Assembly: GCF_030247195.1 (NCBI RefSeq)
Contig: NC_080671.1
Coordinates: forward strand, 426,932,539 to 426,996,538
Direction of reading: 5' to 3'
DNA from: Topomyia yanbarensis
Taxonomy: Eukaryota > Arthropoda > Insecta > Diptera > Culicidae
DNA: 64,000 nt
Shown: piece after piece, positions 22,448-35,159 of the stretch
Layout: every line of letters starts with the position of its first letter
How positions within the stretch are numbered: position 1 is the stretch's first letter
Notes under the pieces: generated by a model
The model's database searches: none
The model's input: the letters and a program-made list of their open reading frames with translations, nothing else
What the model was told of the DNA's origin: nothing
Program-made: the position numbers and the translations under genes

Positions 22448-23216
22448 CGTCGCTGTTGTGCTATCTTATGACAAACGCCATTTTGGGGTAAACTGAGTTA
22501 GATATGCCACATTACTCATCTAACAAATCTCTACAAGATGGCGTTTCCAGAATTTTGAAATTTTGCTTGGTTACTGAAATATAGCGAGAAAAGTGATTAG
22601 AAATTGTGAGTTTTTTGTTTCAAATCATTATATCTTGGGATTGGCTCATGTTATAATAAAATTTTAGTTGCTTTTATGTGTAAAAATGTCGTAGGAACAC
22701 TATGGCATAATAATTTTCAAAAGAAAAATACATGTATTGGGAGAAAAACGCAGTTTTAGCTTTAAACTGGAAATATTGCCTATTTGGCAACACTGTAAGT
22801 AAAAATAACTATTTTTCTAGATTCCCTGACTCATTTCCTTCAAAATGCATCTAACCGATTGTTTATAGACCAAATGAAGCCAAAGGTATGAATAAAAGTT
22901 CATAATTATTGATTTTTTTCTTTGGAAAATTTTCCATGCACGATTATGACACGTCATACAAATTTTTTCATCAATACACACGTATGACTCGTAAGAGTAC
23001 GACTTTTGTTTACATTTTTAGTGAAAACTCGCAACATAGTCAACCGATCTTCGTAATATTTGAGAGATTAGTACAGAATAGGTAGAAGCATCAATTGTCT
23101 TCTCTGAATTGTTTCTACCATTTATAAGTTTCATGATATTCAATCTCAAACATTAGAAATCGTTTTTCTCGAAATGTGCAAAATGGCGCTTGTCATAAGA
23201 TAGCACAGCAGCGACG
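22448..23216 (+). mobile_element. 769-bp MITE, copy 1
   Basis: TIRs of about 37 bp with two mismatches start CGTCGCTGTTGTGCTATCTT on the left and, reading inward from the right end, CGTCGCTGCTGTGCTATCTT, then TATGACAARCGCCATTTT. AACT flanks both ends (22444-22447 and 23217-23220), consistent with a 4-bp target duplication. The interior is AT-rich and non-coding, with a short palindromic section near 22930-23000. A diverged copy with a damaged right end lies at 45107-45887. Confidence 0.85.
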
Positions 23217-23723
23217 AACTGGCTTCGTATTTTTGGTTTTCTTGCCTTTCTTACGCCCTGCTTCATAATTGATGACAGATGACTGTATGCAGCTAGCGAG
23301 GTTGGCAGTGCAACCAATTTCATTGTCATATTCAAATACGTTGCTATAATATACATAACAATGACCGTTTTATTAACACACATTTCGCCAAAATTTATCT
23401 GATCACTCCCACATTTTTATCACATACTACATGTTTCTAGCAAATTTGGCCAGCATAACAGCCTATTCATCAGATTCAAATTTGCAACAAAAATTGATAT
23501 AGAGATGAAAGTACTGCCAAATAACGTTTTTCATTGCAACCAGTTCTAACAAGCTGTGATTACCAGATTCATTATTTTTGTCTGAAATCTGGCGAAATTC
23601 ATAATCGTACAAAGCTGTCGAATTAATTGCTAAACTGAAATATGTAATTCAGCTATTTTCTTGGCAGAAAGATTGGAACATTCGTATTTTTTGGGTGTTA
23701 GTTTTATACTTGTAAAATTAACC

Positions 23724-23837
23724 ATGGCCGCCGGTAATAAACATAAACATCCGGACGAGCATCCCGATTCTTTTGTGCACGATGTAAAGAGAGAAAAGGC
23801 CGGGTTTCACCTCGGATCTTCCGATTCGATTACTTAG
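23724..23837 (+). CDS. 37-aa small ORF, His-rich, unknown
   Basis: The ATG at 23724 lies in an excellent start context (AACCATGGCC) and opens 37 codons ending in TAG at 23837. The peptide is hydrophilic, with an HKHPDEHPDS segment, a basic VKREK patch and no hydrophobic stretch. It lies just downstream of the 769-bp MITE, in otherwise AT-rich DNA. No promoter or splice signal was assigned. It could be a real small ORF, a first exon or chance. Confidence 0.25.
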   Translation: MAAGNKHKHPDEHPDSFVHDVKREKAGFHLGSSDSIT

Positions 23838-26800
23838 GGACTCTTTTTATCTTGAAACTACCAATCAGAATTAAAAATATTCAAAATTGACCATATTCAG
23901 CCGCATTCATTTTCAATATTCAGTGACGCAGCTGAAAACGTCAAACGAACAAACCGCCCATTCATCCATGCAGATATTCATTCGTCCCCGATTATTACAC
24001 AAAGCAACCGTGCAGCAACGAATCAAACGCATCAGAGTAGGCCCTGGCACAATGTACGCGATGATGATTGTTGTTTCATATGCTTTACCGGCATTTGAAA
24101 ACATTTTCCTAGATAATTAGAGAAATTAATATATTTTACGATATTCAACTGAATGAATAAGGATGGATATTTGAATGAATATTTTTTCTATTCACCGCGA
24201 ATCGCGTCAGGTTCATTTTCAGCCGCCAAAAAAAGAGCTTCGATTAACTGTGCTACCAATAAAAAATAATTATTACTAAACCAAACAATACTTATAACAA
24301 CAGAAAAGCCCACAACGTCATTTGTTGTACTTTTCTTTTTCACATTTTCCTGATTTATCGGCTTCATCGAAGAAAAATGACAACCTCACTCATCCAGAGA
24401 AAAAAATGTTCATACCTGTATCCGTCTTGAGTTGTCTCGTCGTATCTTAGCCTTTACCCTGTATGTATGTATGTATTATCTTGGTCGGAGTCGGAGTTGT
24501 TTTCATGTCAGTGAGTGTTCAGTGATATACATTTGGGTGTGGTTCATTGGCGATTTGCGGCAAAACCAAAATTAGTCATGCGACACCTATGATTCAGCTC
24601 ATGAACTGGCAAAGTGATACAATTTGCTTTTTTTCACCCGTAAGTGAGTCGTAGCTTACAACAAAATCTTCATTATCTTCTCGGAAAAAGCTAACCACTG
24701 CCAAAATATGAATGAAACGAGTAAGAAATTTAGTTTTATTTGCAATTATTCTGAAAGTACAGCTATTTGCAACTATTTGACTCATACATTTCTTCGAAAT
24801 GTAATCGGGGTATTATTGTGGTTATAAAAAATCGTTCCATAAATAAAGTTCCAACTCGAAACCGAGACCCAATCAGCACCAATGTCAAACTTCTTTATAT
24901 TTTGAACTACGTAGGAGATTCAGTGAAGACTATCGGAGAGAAGGATCGGCTGTGCATGATACAAAGCTGACACTTTCCTATTAGCCGGATATACTCTTTC
25001 CTCGCGTGATCTGGAGAGTTTCATGAATTTACACCATCTCATGAAGGTTTAGCTTAACTTAGGACGAACGGGAAATGCTGTTGCGGCAGCTACGGTGCTC
25101 AACAAATTACATTTCGAAACAGCGCGCATATAGCTCTGCGAATAATATTAGAAACCACTATGTTTTACACTCTTTTCGCAAGATGTTTACTTATCATCTG
25201 ATAAAATGATGGTTTTCCTCCATTTTCATAAACAATTATCAACAAATTGATCGGTAATTTGGTGTTTAAAAGTCATTTTTTACCAATGTTTACAGAAAAT
25301 ATATGCACTATGACAGAACAGAATAAAATCAGCAACACTTTCCTTCCAGCGCGGTTTCAACGTAGAATCGCCAATTGGAATGGTTCACTTCCATAAGCTG
25401 AGACCGCGCTAATGTGAGGTTGGCTTTCAATAGAAACTAAACAGACAAAACGTCAAATGACCAGAAGCTGTTATTCAATTGACAGTGAACTTTGAGTGAC
25501 TAAAACGAAGACGGTGGCAGAAGTCAACTGATATAGTGGTAATATGCATACAGTGAATGACTCGCGATTTCACTTGGAACGAATATTTTCGTTTGAAGTT
25601 GTCTTTTTACCGCACTGATTCAGACTAATGGATGCAGTTAGAAACATTTTTACAGCTAGATACACAATTTGTATTTTTTGACAAGGCGAAACACTTGTAG
25701 GCTTTTTTATGAGGTAGACAAAAGACATACACAAGAAGGTTTGATTCCAACATCAATAAAAAAGACCGTATAAGGAGACGTGAGGAGAGGGCAGACAACA
25801 ATGACAGGAAAAAAAGGAAATTAAATTAAGCATTTTGGCAAACAGAAAATCACTATCAGTACATCATGAACCGAATCGGTGGCTGGCCAGCTTGAATACT
25901 CTGGGAACTCTTGGGATCAGATTTCCAGGTAGCTGTTAGCATGTCAACCAAAAGAGTAGAGATAACTAAATTAGGATATCTATCGTGTTTGAAAATGTGT
26001 ATATGGGAGATCGAGGATAACCAGCACATCTCAGCCTGGAACGAAGCCGAAACGATGCGTTACACGGAGATCTGGCGCAAACACACTAGGCGTGCGACCA
26101 GACAACATCTTTAATGTCGCGATAACCGTCACCACAAGCGGAGACACCACTCTCCACGACCCCGATACTGCGCATTCAACGTATAATGATTAGACAAGAC
26201 CCGAAGGAAGACACGACCTTCATCCATCCTCTTTAACCAAGGTTTGTTGATACCTTTGGGATTCCTAAACTTCCATTGTCCCACGAAATTTAAAAATTTT
26301 CGGGCATTCTCAGACCAGTTATACTGAAAAACTAGTTGAAGCTACTCGATCTTTCATAAATATCACCTTCTAATGTCTAAATGTCCGGCTTCTCATTTCC
26401 ATTCTAATCTAAGTGTTCCCTTTCTCATTACACGGAATGGAGTAATGTGAAAGAACTTAATTTAATGGTAGTATCTGGTAAGATTTTTCAGATAAAGTAC
26501 TCAGGAACTCCCATAATTTCCCCAGGAAAAACAAGGAGTGCTTGCCATGCTTCATCAAACGGAGAGCCTCCTTGGAACTGCATCAATGTGGGCATGGTCG
26601 TTGATAGAACTACCTACCGGGTATCTTTTTAGGTTTCAATTGATGAAATTCCAATCTTTAATCCATAGCTGGGAATTGAAACTTTGTATTATCTTAGAAC
26701 TTCACTAAGTCAAGCTTTTGGGTTAATAATATTGTTGAAATAGTAAGGGGGGAGTAAGGAGGGGCTCCTGATTTTTTTTACTACGTGAAAGGCCGACGAG

Positions 26801-28584
26801 GGTACCCGAGTACCCACAAAACCGAAATGCCAATAACTAAGGCAACTTACCGGATTCGACACTTTTGGGTGTTTTGGGTTCAGGAACTCGACAGTTCATG
26901 CAGAGTCTCTCCGCAGAAGGAAAACTTTTCATGATTCCTTCCGCATTTTCCTCACCGTGCCTTGTTTCTACAAGGGGTAACTCTAGGGCCCCATTATTTG
27001 CAACAACGGCAGTTCATGTCCCTCGGTACAAAAAGGTGAATAGGTAGACGAGTCCCGTTCAAAAGAATCAATTTTTGAAGAACAGATCCGACGAAACGCT
27101 CGAAGTGAGGCTGACGGAAATTAAGTCGTTGTCTTATACTACTCGACTTTTTCTTAACGCAATTTCTTGGATTACAGAATTTCCACTACCTGAAGCGAAG
27201 GGTTCTGAAAGGAGCCAACACCTTATTTCGCTAGTAAGCCTCTCTCGGAGGCTACACCATCAATCTCTACTTCCCGGGCGGGTGCGTAGACAAAATAGTT
27301 TTTGTACACGCCCGAGTGTTGTTTAGTTTGGTCCGAATGGTGTGTATTGAAAAGGAGTTTGATCTGCATTATTTTTGCCTTCGGTATTCAAATCGACCTC
27401 CAATAATCGTGAAAGGATATCAAAATGAACATGCTATTGAGCTAAACCTAACCATTGTTTCACAAAAATGTTTAGTTCGTGAGAATTGAGTATTGATACC
27501 CAACCGTGCACTGCTAGGCCACATGCAAAACTGACACACTTCGCTAACAGTTTAATAACTGATTTTAACAACGTCGGATTGACCAGCAGTCTTCGGCAAA
27601 GTTGTAGACAATTAAATTATCTTTCTTATTTTCACTTATAATTATAATACTATGCATATAGTGCCACCTAGCGGCACTATGGTACGTAATCCTGGTCGGA
27701 CTAGGAATCGACTCAGGGGTCGGCCGATAGGGGTCATTTTCTTCTTTTCACTCTAGCGTACATATTAAAGATCCTTGAAGCATGTATTCTTTAAAAATGC
27801 ATTTGGAGCCATCATAGAGCAAATATAAAGTCGATATAATGCTATCGAGGGTTTATTCGTTATACAACTCCTCTTGAGATTTATATTCGGCATATTTTAT
27901 TTAATTCGACCATATGCAATATAGCCTAGACAGCAAAAGTAGCGCACTTGCCGTGAGGGATGAGACAAAGTACCTCTGTTCGAGACTTACAAAAGCTAAT
28001 TTTCGTCAAACATTATTCATATCGTGTGAGAACGAAATTCCGATAAGGATATTCATTACAATGCATTAGAAGAGAGTCAGTATTTTTATATTTTTCCTCT
28101 TTGTTCATCATACCTAAAAGGAAACAAAAATCGCAAAACCGCATTACGGAAAATAACAACCAATTCAAGCTTTCTAATTGCATGACTAGTTCCAATATCA
28201 GGCTTTCAAATGTGACATTTGTACACTAGTGCAATATAATAGCATTAACGGGCTGTCAATCTCTGCACAGTAACTGCACAATAATTCGCCTTTTCTAGCA
28301 TAATACTGGCGTTATATAAGAATATATGGCTCAACGGCTCTTCAAGACTGCCCTATATGGAGATCTAAAGCAGATATTGGGCTACGTTCTAAAGCTTATT
28401 GGTTACTTGGGTTAACAGTAAATACCGTTGGTTCTACATGACATATCACACTTTATATAACCAAAGCATGCAAAATGCAATATATTTTTTATATCTTGCA
28501 ATATTTAGGTACCCAAAAATAGTTTGAATCTCATTTTTCATTTTTTGCCATCCTCAAAACAAAAATCATTATAATGGTAAAACC
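23838..28584. other. long spacer, no gene supported
   Basis: About 4.7 kb with several 60-83-codon frames (25911-26114, 26447-26632, 26865-27047, 27075-27326), all without motifs. The stretch 25880-26230 and 26750-27330 has higher GC and a coding-like texture interrupted by stops. It may be an unrecognised dead transposable element. TGCCACCTAGCGGCA at about 27660 is a small hairpin. Confidence 0.3.
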
Positions 28585-28956
28585 GTGATTAAAGTAATAA
28601 ATAAAAGTGAAGGAAAAATACCAGATAAGTGTTTTGGAAAGCCTGAGGCTACTATTTTGTGGAATGATTTTTGTTCGGGTGAAAACAAAGATGTTTTCAA
28701 GGCGCTCACCACTTTTGTGCGAATTGAGCGTACGGAGCTTATCGGACCATCTATTCCATCAACCACCGTTCAGCGGCTTGCGGCTGCGCACACGATTGCA
28801 CATACAACAGCAAAGAAAATACATGATGCGCCAATCGGCAGCTGTGATTACCCAGATAATTCAATTTTTTTTTGCATCTTCAGGAGATTCTCTAAAAAAG
28901 TTGGCATAGGTAAACACAATTCCATTGTCAAAAGAACCCAAAAAATAGCGGCCTGA
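28585..28956 (+). CDS. 123-codon open frame of unknown nature
   Basis: An ATT-initiated open stretch (first ATG at 28753 or in the +1 frame) encodes a mixed-composition peptide with segments such as ILWNDFCSGENKDVFKALTT. No domain was recognised. An overlapping frame on the same strand (28607-28909) is also open. Coding quality is better than the surroundings, but no start, promoter or splice site was found. It may be an exon fragment or transposon relic. Confidence 0.2.
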   Translation: MIKVINKSEGKIPDKCFGKPEATILWNDFCSGENKDVFKALTTFVRIERTELIGPSIPSTTVQRLAAAHTIAHTTAKKIHDAPIGSCDYPDNSIFFCIFRRFSKKVGIGKHNSIVKRTQKIAA

Positions 28957-30539
28957 ATTGCCTCGTAGGGAAGTCCGAATTACCCCTACATTGTAAAAGG
29001 ATAGAAAAAAGTAAAGTTTTTCTAATCGTCGCCTAGCGCTGCCATGGAGCGGTGCAATTATGGCTCCAAAATGTTGCTGGAGTTTCAAACTAACAATTAG
29101 GACCTTCGACAGACAATTTTTTTCAGATCTATTCACATTCTAAAAGGGAGATTTTCTTAGGTAGGTTCGAATAACCCCTATTAATAAAACAGTTTTTCTA
29201 AGAAACGTTAATAAACACCCTAAACATTGATTTATAATTGCTTGTAAAATGTATAATGAAAAGTATGATAAATAGAGCTTTCATGTGTTCAGCAAACTTT
29301 TCCTTATACAACTTCACTGAAGTTAGTATGGCTGATAGCTCTATCTAGAATGAATAAAAAGGTAATTTTTTGACATTGGTAAAATAAGAACCACCCTTAC
29401 TGTTCTTTTAACAAAAAGAAGGGGCTCACACACTACGAAAACTGTCTTACAAACATAGTAAAAACATAAAATTCCTGCTAAACTTGCATTCTAGATCATT
29501 GTGCTGTGAGATGGGATACCTCCCTTTCTTCCTTCACCTACGCAACATAAAAACGCCCATGTGATGAAACACGTTAACATAGAAACGCTTGTGCCCTTCG
29601 CGGTAATACAAATTTGGTTAAGTATGCGAACATGGGAATGAGATCATCCGCACACACCTACATCCGAAATTTCGCATACATAAAAACGCTCCGGTGATCA
29701 AGTCGCGCTTTCAAGTGCGATTATACCAACGCCGTTCCCACGCGATTGTGAAACGGTCACATTCAGAAGCCCTTTTGTCTACTTTCCGAATCTGTAATAA
29801 GTTTTGATTGAGGCGTTCATTTGAAAAAGTTATAACACATTTGTCGAATAAAGATTCGTCAAATCGTTGCAAACGTCACGAAAGAATGTGTCATTTGTAT
29901 TTGGTAAAATCTACGGTTAAAATAAACAAACAGTAAATATTATCAGTTATTGTCTCTTGTGAAAGTAATTATATTCCAATCGTATTTCAACTTTATCGCA
30001 AGCCCGCGTTTCGTTATTACGAAATCTTTAGTGATAATGGAGATTTTTTTAGTTTAAGAAGCTTCAAAAACGATTCATAAAATCGCTCGTTGCTACTGTA
30101 CCGCCAGTCGAAAATTTTACTTGATATAGGAATATAATTATCAGGTCAATTATCTTTTGAAGAACAGCTCATGCTATAAAGAAGGGAAAATATCGGTTAG
30201 AATCAAAACTTTGTTTACTGGTATGATTGTTTGTTAGCTATTTGTTTTAGTTTTTGATTCATCATTTTTCTGTGGAATTTGGCAGAATTTTACCTTCCAA
30301 ATTCCACAGAAAAATTTTCATTTTAAGGGTTAAGGGTTCATTTTAAGGGTTTTGTTCACTGCTCTAAGTCTCATAAGTACATTTATTCACATATGTGGGC
30401 CATTTTGTCTATCGACCATTTGTCTTTCGGCATTTTATCCACAAACCCATTTCTGCCACAGTATGAGTTGCACAGGGAATCAATAGATAATTATACTTGG
30501 GAGTAACGAAACATCTTTCAATGTGCAATTTCTGGTAAT
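28957..30539. other. spacer, nothing recognised
   Basis: AT-rich, motif-free. Around 29530-29720 the words CATAAAAACGC and AAACGCT recur at irregular spacing. AAATTCCACAGAAAAA near 30300 has an inverted partner near 30270 (TTTCTGTGGAATTT), a small hairpin. Confidence 0.3.
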
Positions 30540-30916
30540 CCTAAAGTACCGGTGCCGGCCAGGCCCGAACGTAGATAGCGGAGGGAAAGTAAAGGAATGT
30601 TAGCCCGATACTTTCTTTTGCTAGAAGCCGTATATACTACTGCGCACTCCACGAGTATTACGGGAGGAGGATATTTGTTACTAAGTTAGATTCAACTTTT
30701 ACATGACCGACGCCAGAGCGGTGACTTCACTATCTGGACTAGATATCGACCCATCACCTCATGGACCGGAGACTAACGGCTTTACTTCTCTTCCGAAGGA
30801 AGACGTGACCTCAGATTTTTTCACCTCAGACAAATCTCAACGACCTCGGCTGGGATTGAACCCAGACCAACTGACATGAGTGGCGATCAACCTTACCACT
30901 CACACACCGGCGCCGT
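30540..30916 (-). mobile_element. tRNA-derived SINE
   Basis: On the minus strand the element starts near GGCGCCGGTGTGTGAGTGG and has an A-box-like TGAGTGGTAAGG (about 30888-30905). About 35 nt further on lies a good Pol III B box, GGGTTCAATCCC (30852-30863). The tRNA-like head is followed by about 300 bp of unrelated body. It was not assigned to a named mosquito SINE family. The 3' end near 30540-30560 is approximate. Confidence 0.75.
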
Positions 30917-31689
30917 CTCAACCTGATATTTTTAGTTTGTGGCACCCAATACCGAAAATTTGTAGTTTCAACAATCCGAACTGCGATATTAAATTGAAGA
31001 ATCCGACGGTATGCCTCCCAGCGCATTGAATTGGTTCTTATCAATTGTATTTTCGAGAAGAGTCTCGGGTCTACCAATGGCGCTTTAAATTCAATAATAC
31101 TTAAGGTTTGAGTCTGGTTTTTAAGATGAAAAATCTTAGGTCCTGGTAGAATTTTATATTTTAGTTTTTAGGACTTAGTTCGAGTTACCATTATTGAAAT
31201 TTGAAATTTTCGGGTTGAGTTCCGTAAATTTAAAAATGTTGGGTTTGGATCGTGTTGGGAATTTCCAAATTCAAATTACTCGTTTTCGGGTAAAGCATGA
31301 GTTCTCTAATTAAAAAATTCTCGTAATCGGGCGGGGTACGAGTTCGAAAAAAATGACACTAGGCCACATCCAGTCCCAATCACGTTTGTAATGCGATTTA
31401 AAATCAAACCCATCAATTTATTTTATTGAAAATTAAATTCATGACATTTTCCGTAACTTTTCCAATCGAGTTAAATGCAAATGTTGAAAATCAAACGTTT
31501 TGTCACTAGAAGATTTGTTCAACAAAACACAAAACAGTAAAATGTATCAGAAAAAGAAGTAATTGTGTTTCAGATAATTTATGGTCAAATTATTCCAAGC
31601 TACATATAACGAGAGGGAATTATTTAATTTCACAGTTTAGCTTTTTTACTTCTTTATGATGAATCGGAAACATTCCAAATAAAATAACT
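30917..31689. repeat. decayed TCGGGTT-type minisatellite and spacer
   Basis: From about 31100 to 31350 the words TTCGGGTTGAG, TTGGGTTTGG, TTTTCGGGTAA and AATCGGGCGGGG recur with AAATTT-type spacers, like the better preserved tract at 8326-8585. The rest shows nothing. Confidence 0.4.
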
Positions 31690-31920
31690 GGGGGATGGTT
31701 TTTTGTCATTAGGGAGAAATATAGCATAGTGCATAACGCAATGGCTTGCTAAGCCGAACCAAGTTTTAATTTCACTGATCCCCATCAGCATGAAAAGAAT
31801 AATTTCTTGCGGGACATCACGCTTGACTAGGTGTTTGTGGCACTCGCTCAGTCCCAGCACTAAGATAGTGTCCGATTCGGATGAGACGAAACCGAAACGT
31901 AAATTCCATAACTAAGTTAA
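31690..31920 (+). repeat. dispersed repeat gamma, copy 2
   Basis: GGAGAAATATAGCATAGTGC.., TTGCTAAGCCGAACCAA.., GCGGGACATCACGCTTGACT.. and CACTAAGATAGTGTCCGATT align in order with the reverse complement of about 49770-50040. Confidence 0.65.
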
Positions 31921-32380
31921 CCTTGAATTAACTGATTTTAATTGATATCCGAGAGTCAAGTTGTTAAAACTGTTTAAATCTAGTTGCGCCCCAGTAGATA
32001 AAAAGCAAAAAAATCAAGAAAGTTTACTGAAAAAAAACAACTAATAGAAAGTCTTGTTGCTGTTCAAATGTTTGTTGAAATTAATTAATTGACAGAACAC
32101 AAATTGGTGTATTGTTTTTTGCTATTAAAAGTCTCTCCGTCCAATTAGTTTAGCAACAATTCACATTGTATAGGTATTGCTAAAGCAGTAATTATGAATG
32201 CGAAATAATTCGATTTACATATACGGCATTGATTGTTTTGAAATTTACGCCTCTTTTTGGGGTCTGCTTCTGAGTTTCATTGTTCCAACTGCTTTCAAAA
32301 ATGAATGTCTTTTATGCAAGAAGTAAACACCTCCAAAAACCCGATACACAATTTAATCTCCTCCTTGCTCGACCTCACAC
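31921..32380. other. AT-rich spacer, nothing recognised
   Basis: No gene or repeat recognised. Confidence 0.35.
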
Positions 32381-34110
32381 AAAACCAATTTTCTAACAAC
32401 GCTACCAACCAAAACGGACGAGAAGGTCAAACCAGGGCGACTTCCGCGTCAACGAACTCACCTCAGAAACGGTCCTAGGCTGGCAATGTTCTGCTACGAT
32501 CAAAAGTTCGACGCGCGAAATACCGCAGAGTTTGGGCTACCAAAATAAACCACAGCGACTCGCCAAAAACAAAACACACACACTAGCTGCCCTGGAACAA
32601 TATTTAACCGTGTTGACTTTATAAAACACACCACACGGGGCTGTTCGATACTGAGCCTTCACTTTATGGGCTGGTTGTACTCTCTGTCAATTATTCCTCT
32701 GACTTTCAATACTGGATTGTTACGTACGAAGTTTCATACGTACCCACACTATTTAACTGGTTGGACTCTTGGCAATAGCAGTAATGAATGGAGTATTCAA
32801 ACTCAACACAAATAGTAGCACCATCCAATGATTAATTGTACAAATATTTATTTACGTTTTGTTTTCGACTTCACTCGGTCAGTCACAGACTAGCACCACA
32901 TTCGCCTGTTTTGGATCGTCACAATTTACGCAAGTTTACGTTATTGCAGAAAAACACAACACTCTTTGTTTACGGCTCTACATCCGTTCGTCAACTGCCT
33001 ACCGAACCTCGAGTCCAATGCTCCCTCATCAGGTATTAGTGTTGATAGGAAACCGATGTTTATTTGCTTATATGTACACTGCGATATTCAGCTGATAGTC
33101 CACCCACGCAGAACTCACGTTCGTCGCTTCTAACATCGAACCTCGTGATTTGCTTGCTTCAAGTTCTAATAGGTCACTCTCAGTAGGCGTCTTGGTTCTC
33201 CTAGTGGGTCACCAAGTTTGATTTCCTCCACCAGACTTTCCGTCCTGCCCAGTAAACCCGGAACAACACTGTTCGTGATATTTCTGACACTAACACTACC
33301 CGCAGCAATCATTTGACATTTCAAGAACTGGAAACGATTAATCGATTGTACGTTTAGTGACTTCAAGGGCCTAATTTGGAATCCAACACAATGATTCTTG
33401 TTCGTTTCGATTGTTATTTGCACAATGTCTTCTTCACCCACAAAGGCTCTGTTTTGCCATATAAACTCTGACCGTGGCAACACACACCACACCGATGTTG
33501 CTCAACAGCGCACAAAAATTAATGCACGCAAGCAAACTCACAGCTAGCAAACGTCGCGACCTGCCCGAGATACCTGTACTATCTGTTTGTTGTTTCTCGC
33601 TGATCAAGTCTAGCCTGTCCGAGTGGACGCACACACCGCTAATCCACCTCTGCTGGCGCTGGCCCTGTACTATAGCTACAGCCGATGGAGACAACACTTG
33701 GGCTTGCTCACACCGTTTCACTCGACTCTCGGCTGTATGCGTTAAGTGTACCAGCACAAACAGACACACCTGAGTTTTTTTTAGTTCGGGCTCCTTCCAA
33801 TACCTCTACACTGCACCAGGAGTCTCCAGGGCAACGGAATTTCGCGAACAACACAACACGGCCCAGTCCTTCGCGGAGAGTCGTGAAGTGATACCAACAA
33901 AAAAATGCGCAAACGAAACACAACCGTTCGCGATGACAGTTCAAACGGGTTTGCTGTTTGCGGTATTTTCGAAGCGTTTAGAGCGCTCGAATCCGTGAAT
34001 GGAAGGGGGCTTTGAATGAATGCTGGTCTGCTCGCGAGACACGTTGCTGCTCTCGATGCACTACTGCTGTCTGTCCGCCGTCCGTACCCATGTGGGGTGA
34101 AAAATGAAGA
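32381..34110 (-). other. GC-richer minus-strand segment, candidate 5' UTR/first exon of a gene or retroelement leader
   Basis: This 1.7 kb is clearly less AT-rich than its surroundings. On the minus strand it looks like a long 5' leader that ends in a strong splice donor, CTGAG|GTGAGTTCG, with the exon ending at 32462. Minus-strand frames at 33434-33769 (111 codons) and 33166-33492 (108 codons, including EEDIVQITIETNKNHCVGFQ) are open but carry no recognised domain and could be upstream ORFs. AATAAATATTTG near 32840 (minus) would also fit an LTR. Any following exons would lie at lower coordinates or beyond the left edge. The identity is unresolved. Confidence 0.35.
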
Positions 34111-34512
34111 TGCAATTCGTCTGCTGATCGGCTAATGAACCAGAGAGAGAGAGAGAGAATTAAAGAGCAGGAGAGAATTGCGAAATCTCTCGCGGCAAGT
34201 GGAACGAATGGAGAGGATTAAAGAACTGGGAGAATGAATGAATATAATAAAAGTTCATTGTTGCACTGAATGAATTACCAGCTATATGCACTGCAGGAAA
34301 GTAATAAATCATTACCATAAGCACAGCTTTCGTGAATCGATTAGAATGTGGAATAGCTTTTGGGGGAGTGGTACTAAATATGAACAAGGGAACCTTTCTT
34401 TAGTTATTTGTTGTGATCAATGCCTTTATCTTATCAGGTGTTATTGAGTGCGCAAAGAAGTAATTGGGTCAAAAGAGGTGAATTTATGTTTTGCATTAAA
34501 ACATATAAAAGG
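34111..34512. other. spacer with an (AG)n microsatellite
   Basis: (GA)n at about 34142-34158, followed by AT-rich DNA without a gene. Confidence 0.4.
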
Positions 34513-34775
34513 ATAATTCTAGACCTTTTATTCAAAACGACATATCTACAATGAATGACTCTCTTTGTTTACTTTCTCTTCTGTTAATAATTCGGTCGAA
34601 TTAACATTTATCCCTCAACTCTTTGCATAATATGCTAGTCAAAACCACCGTGTTTCGATCTGTACTGTAAAATAAGTGAAAAGTGCTATAGTGACGCCGT
34701 AAAAATCGAAAAAGAAAGTAAACAAAGAGAATCACTCATTGTAGATATGTCTTTTTGAAAAAAAAAAAACGTCCA
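34513..34775 (-). mobile_element. 253-bp-type MITE, copy 2 (diverged)
   Basis: The reverse complement of the element at 9911-10163. Shared blocks are CTCTTTGTTTACTTTCTCTT at the left end, the body words TTTATCCCTCAACTCTTTGC and CATAATATGCTAG, and GAAAGTAAACAAAGAGAATC at the right. The outermost TIR bases have decayed (ACCTTTTATTC and AAAAAAACGTCC). Confidence 0.75.
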
Positions 34776-35159
34776 AAATTTTTTCTATTCAGTGGGGTAG
34801 TTTAAAGTTATTTATTTTTATATTTGTCTTCGAGAAATTTTAGTACACTGCATTCATTTTTAACTTAAACAAACTGATGAAAAATGGCATAGTAAATATT
34901 AGTGTGCTTCAAAATCAGAGAGCTAGGGATTCAAAGGCAAAAGTTTCGTTTCAAATAGACAGGTGGAAATAAGAAATAACTTTCCAGTGTGATTATATGT
35001 TTAGAGGAGGAATTCCAAAATCATTCTACTTGCTGTCTTTTCCGCTCACTTAACCATGAATAACGGTTTTAGATTTAAGTTAGTAAATGAACTAAACGAT
35101 GAAAATTTCAGCTATCCGAACCCGTCGTAAAAATATTGCAATATTTTTCTTAAAAAACT
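34776..35159. other. AT-rich spacer, nothing recognised
   Basis: No gene or repeat recognised. Confidence 0.35.

Noticed and set aside
26180..26225. Second copy of the tRNA-derived SINE
   Set aside because: Only a short CGAAGGAAGACRCGACCT stretch is shared with 30796-30815; there is no B box and no extended similarity.
27075..27326. 83-codon frame in the 23.8-28.6 kb spacer
   Set aside because: No recognisable domain, splice signal or promoter; composition alone is not enough.
27600..27640. tRNA or riboswitch-like structure near TGCCACCTAGCGGCA
   Set aside because: A simple hairpin without cloverleaf arms or Pol III boxes.
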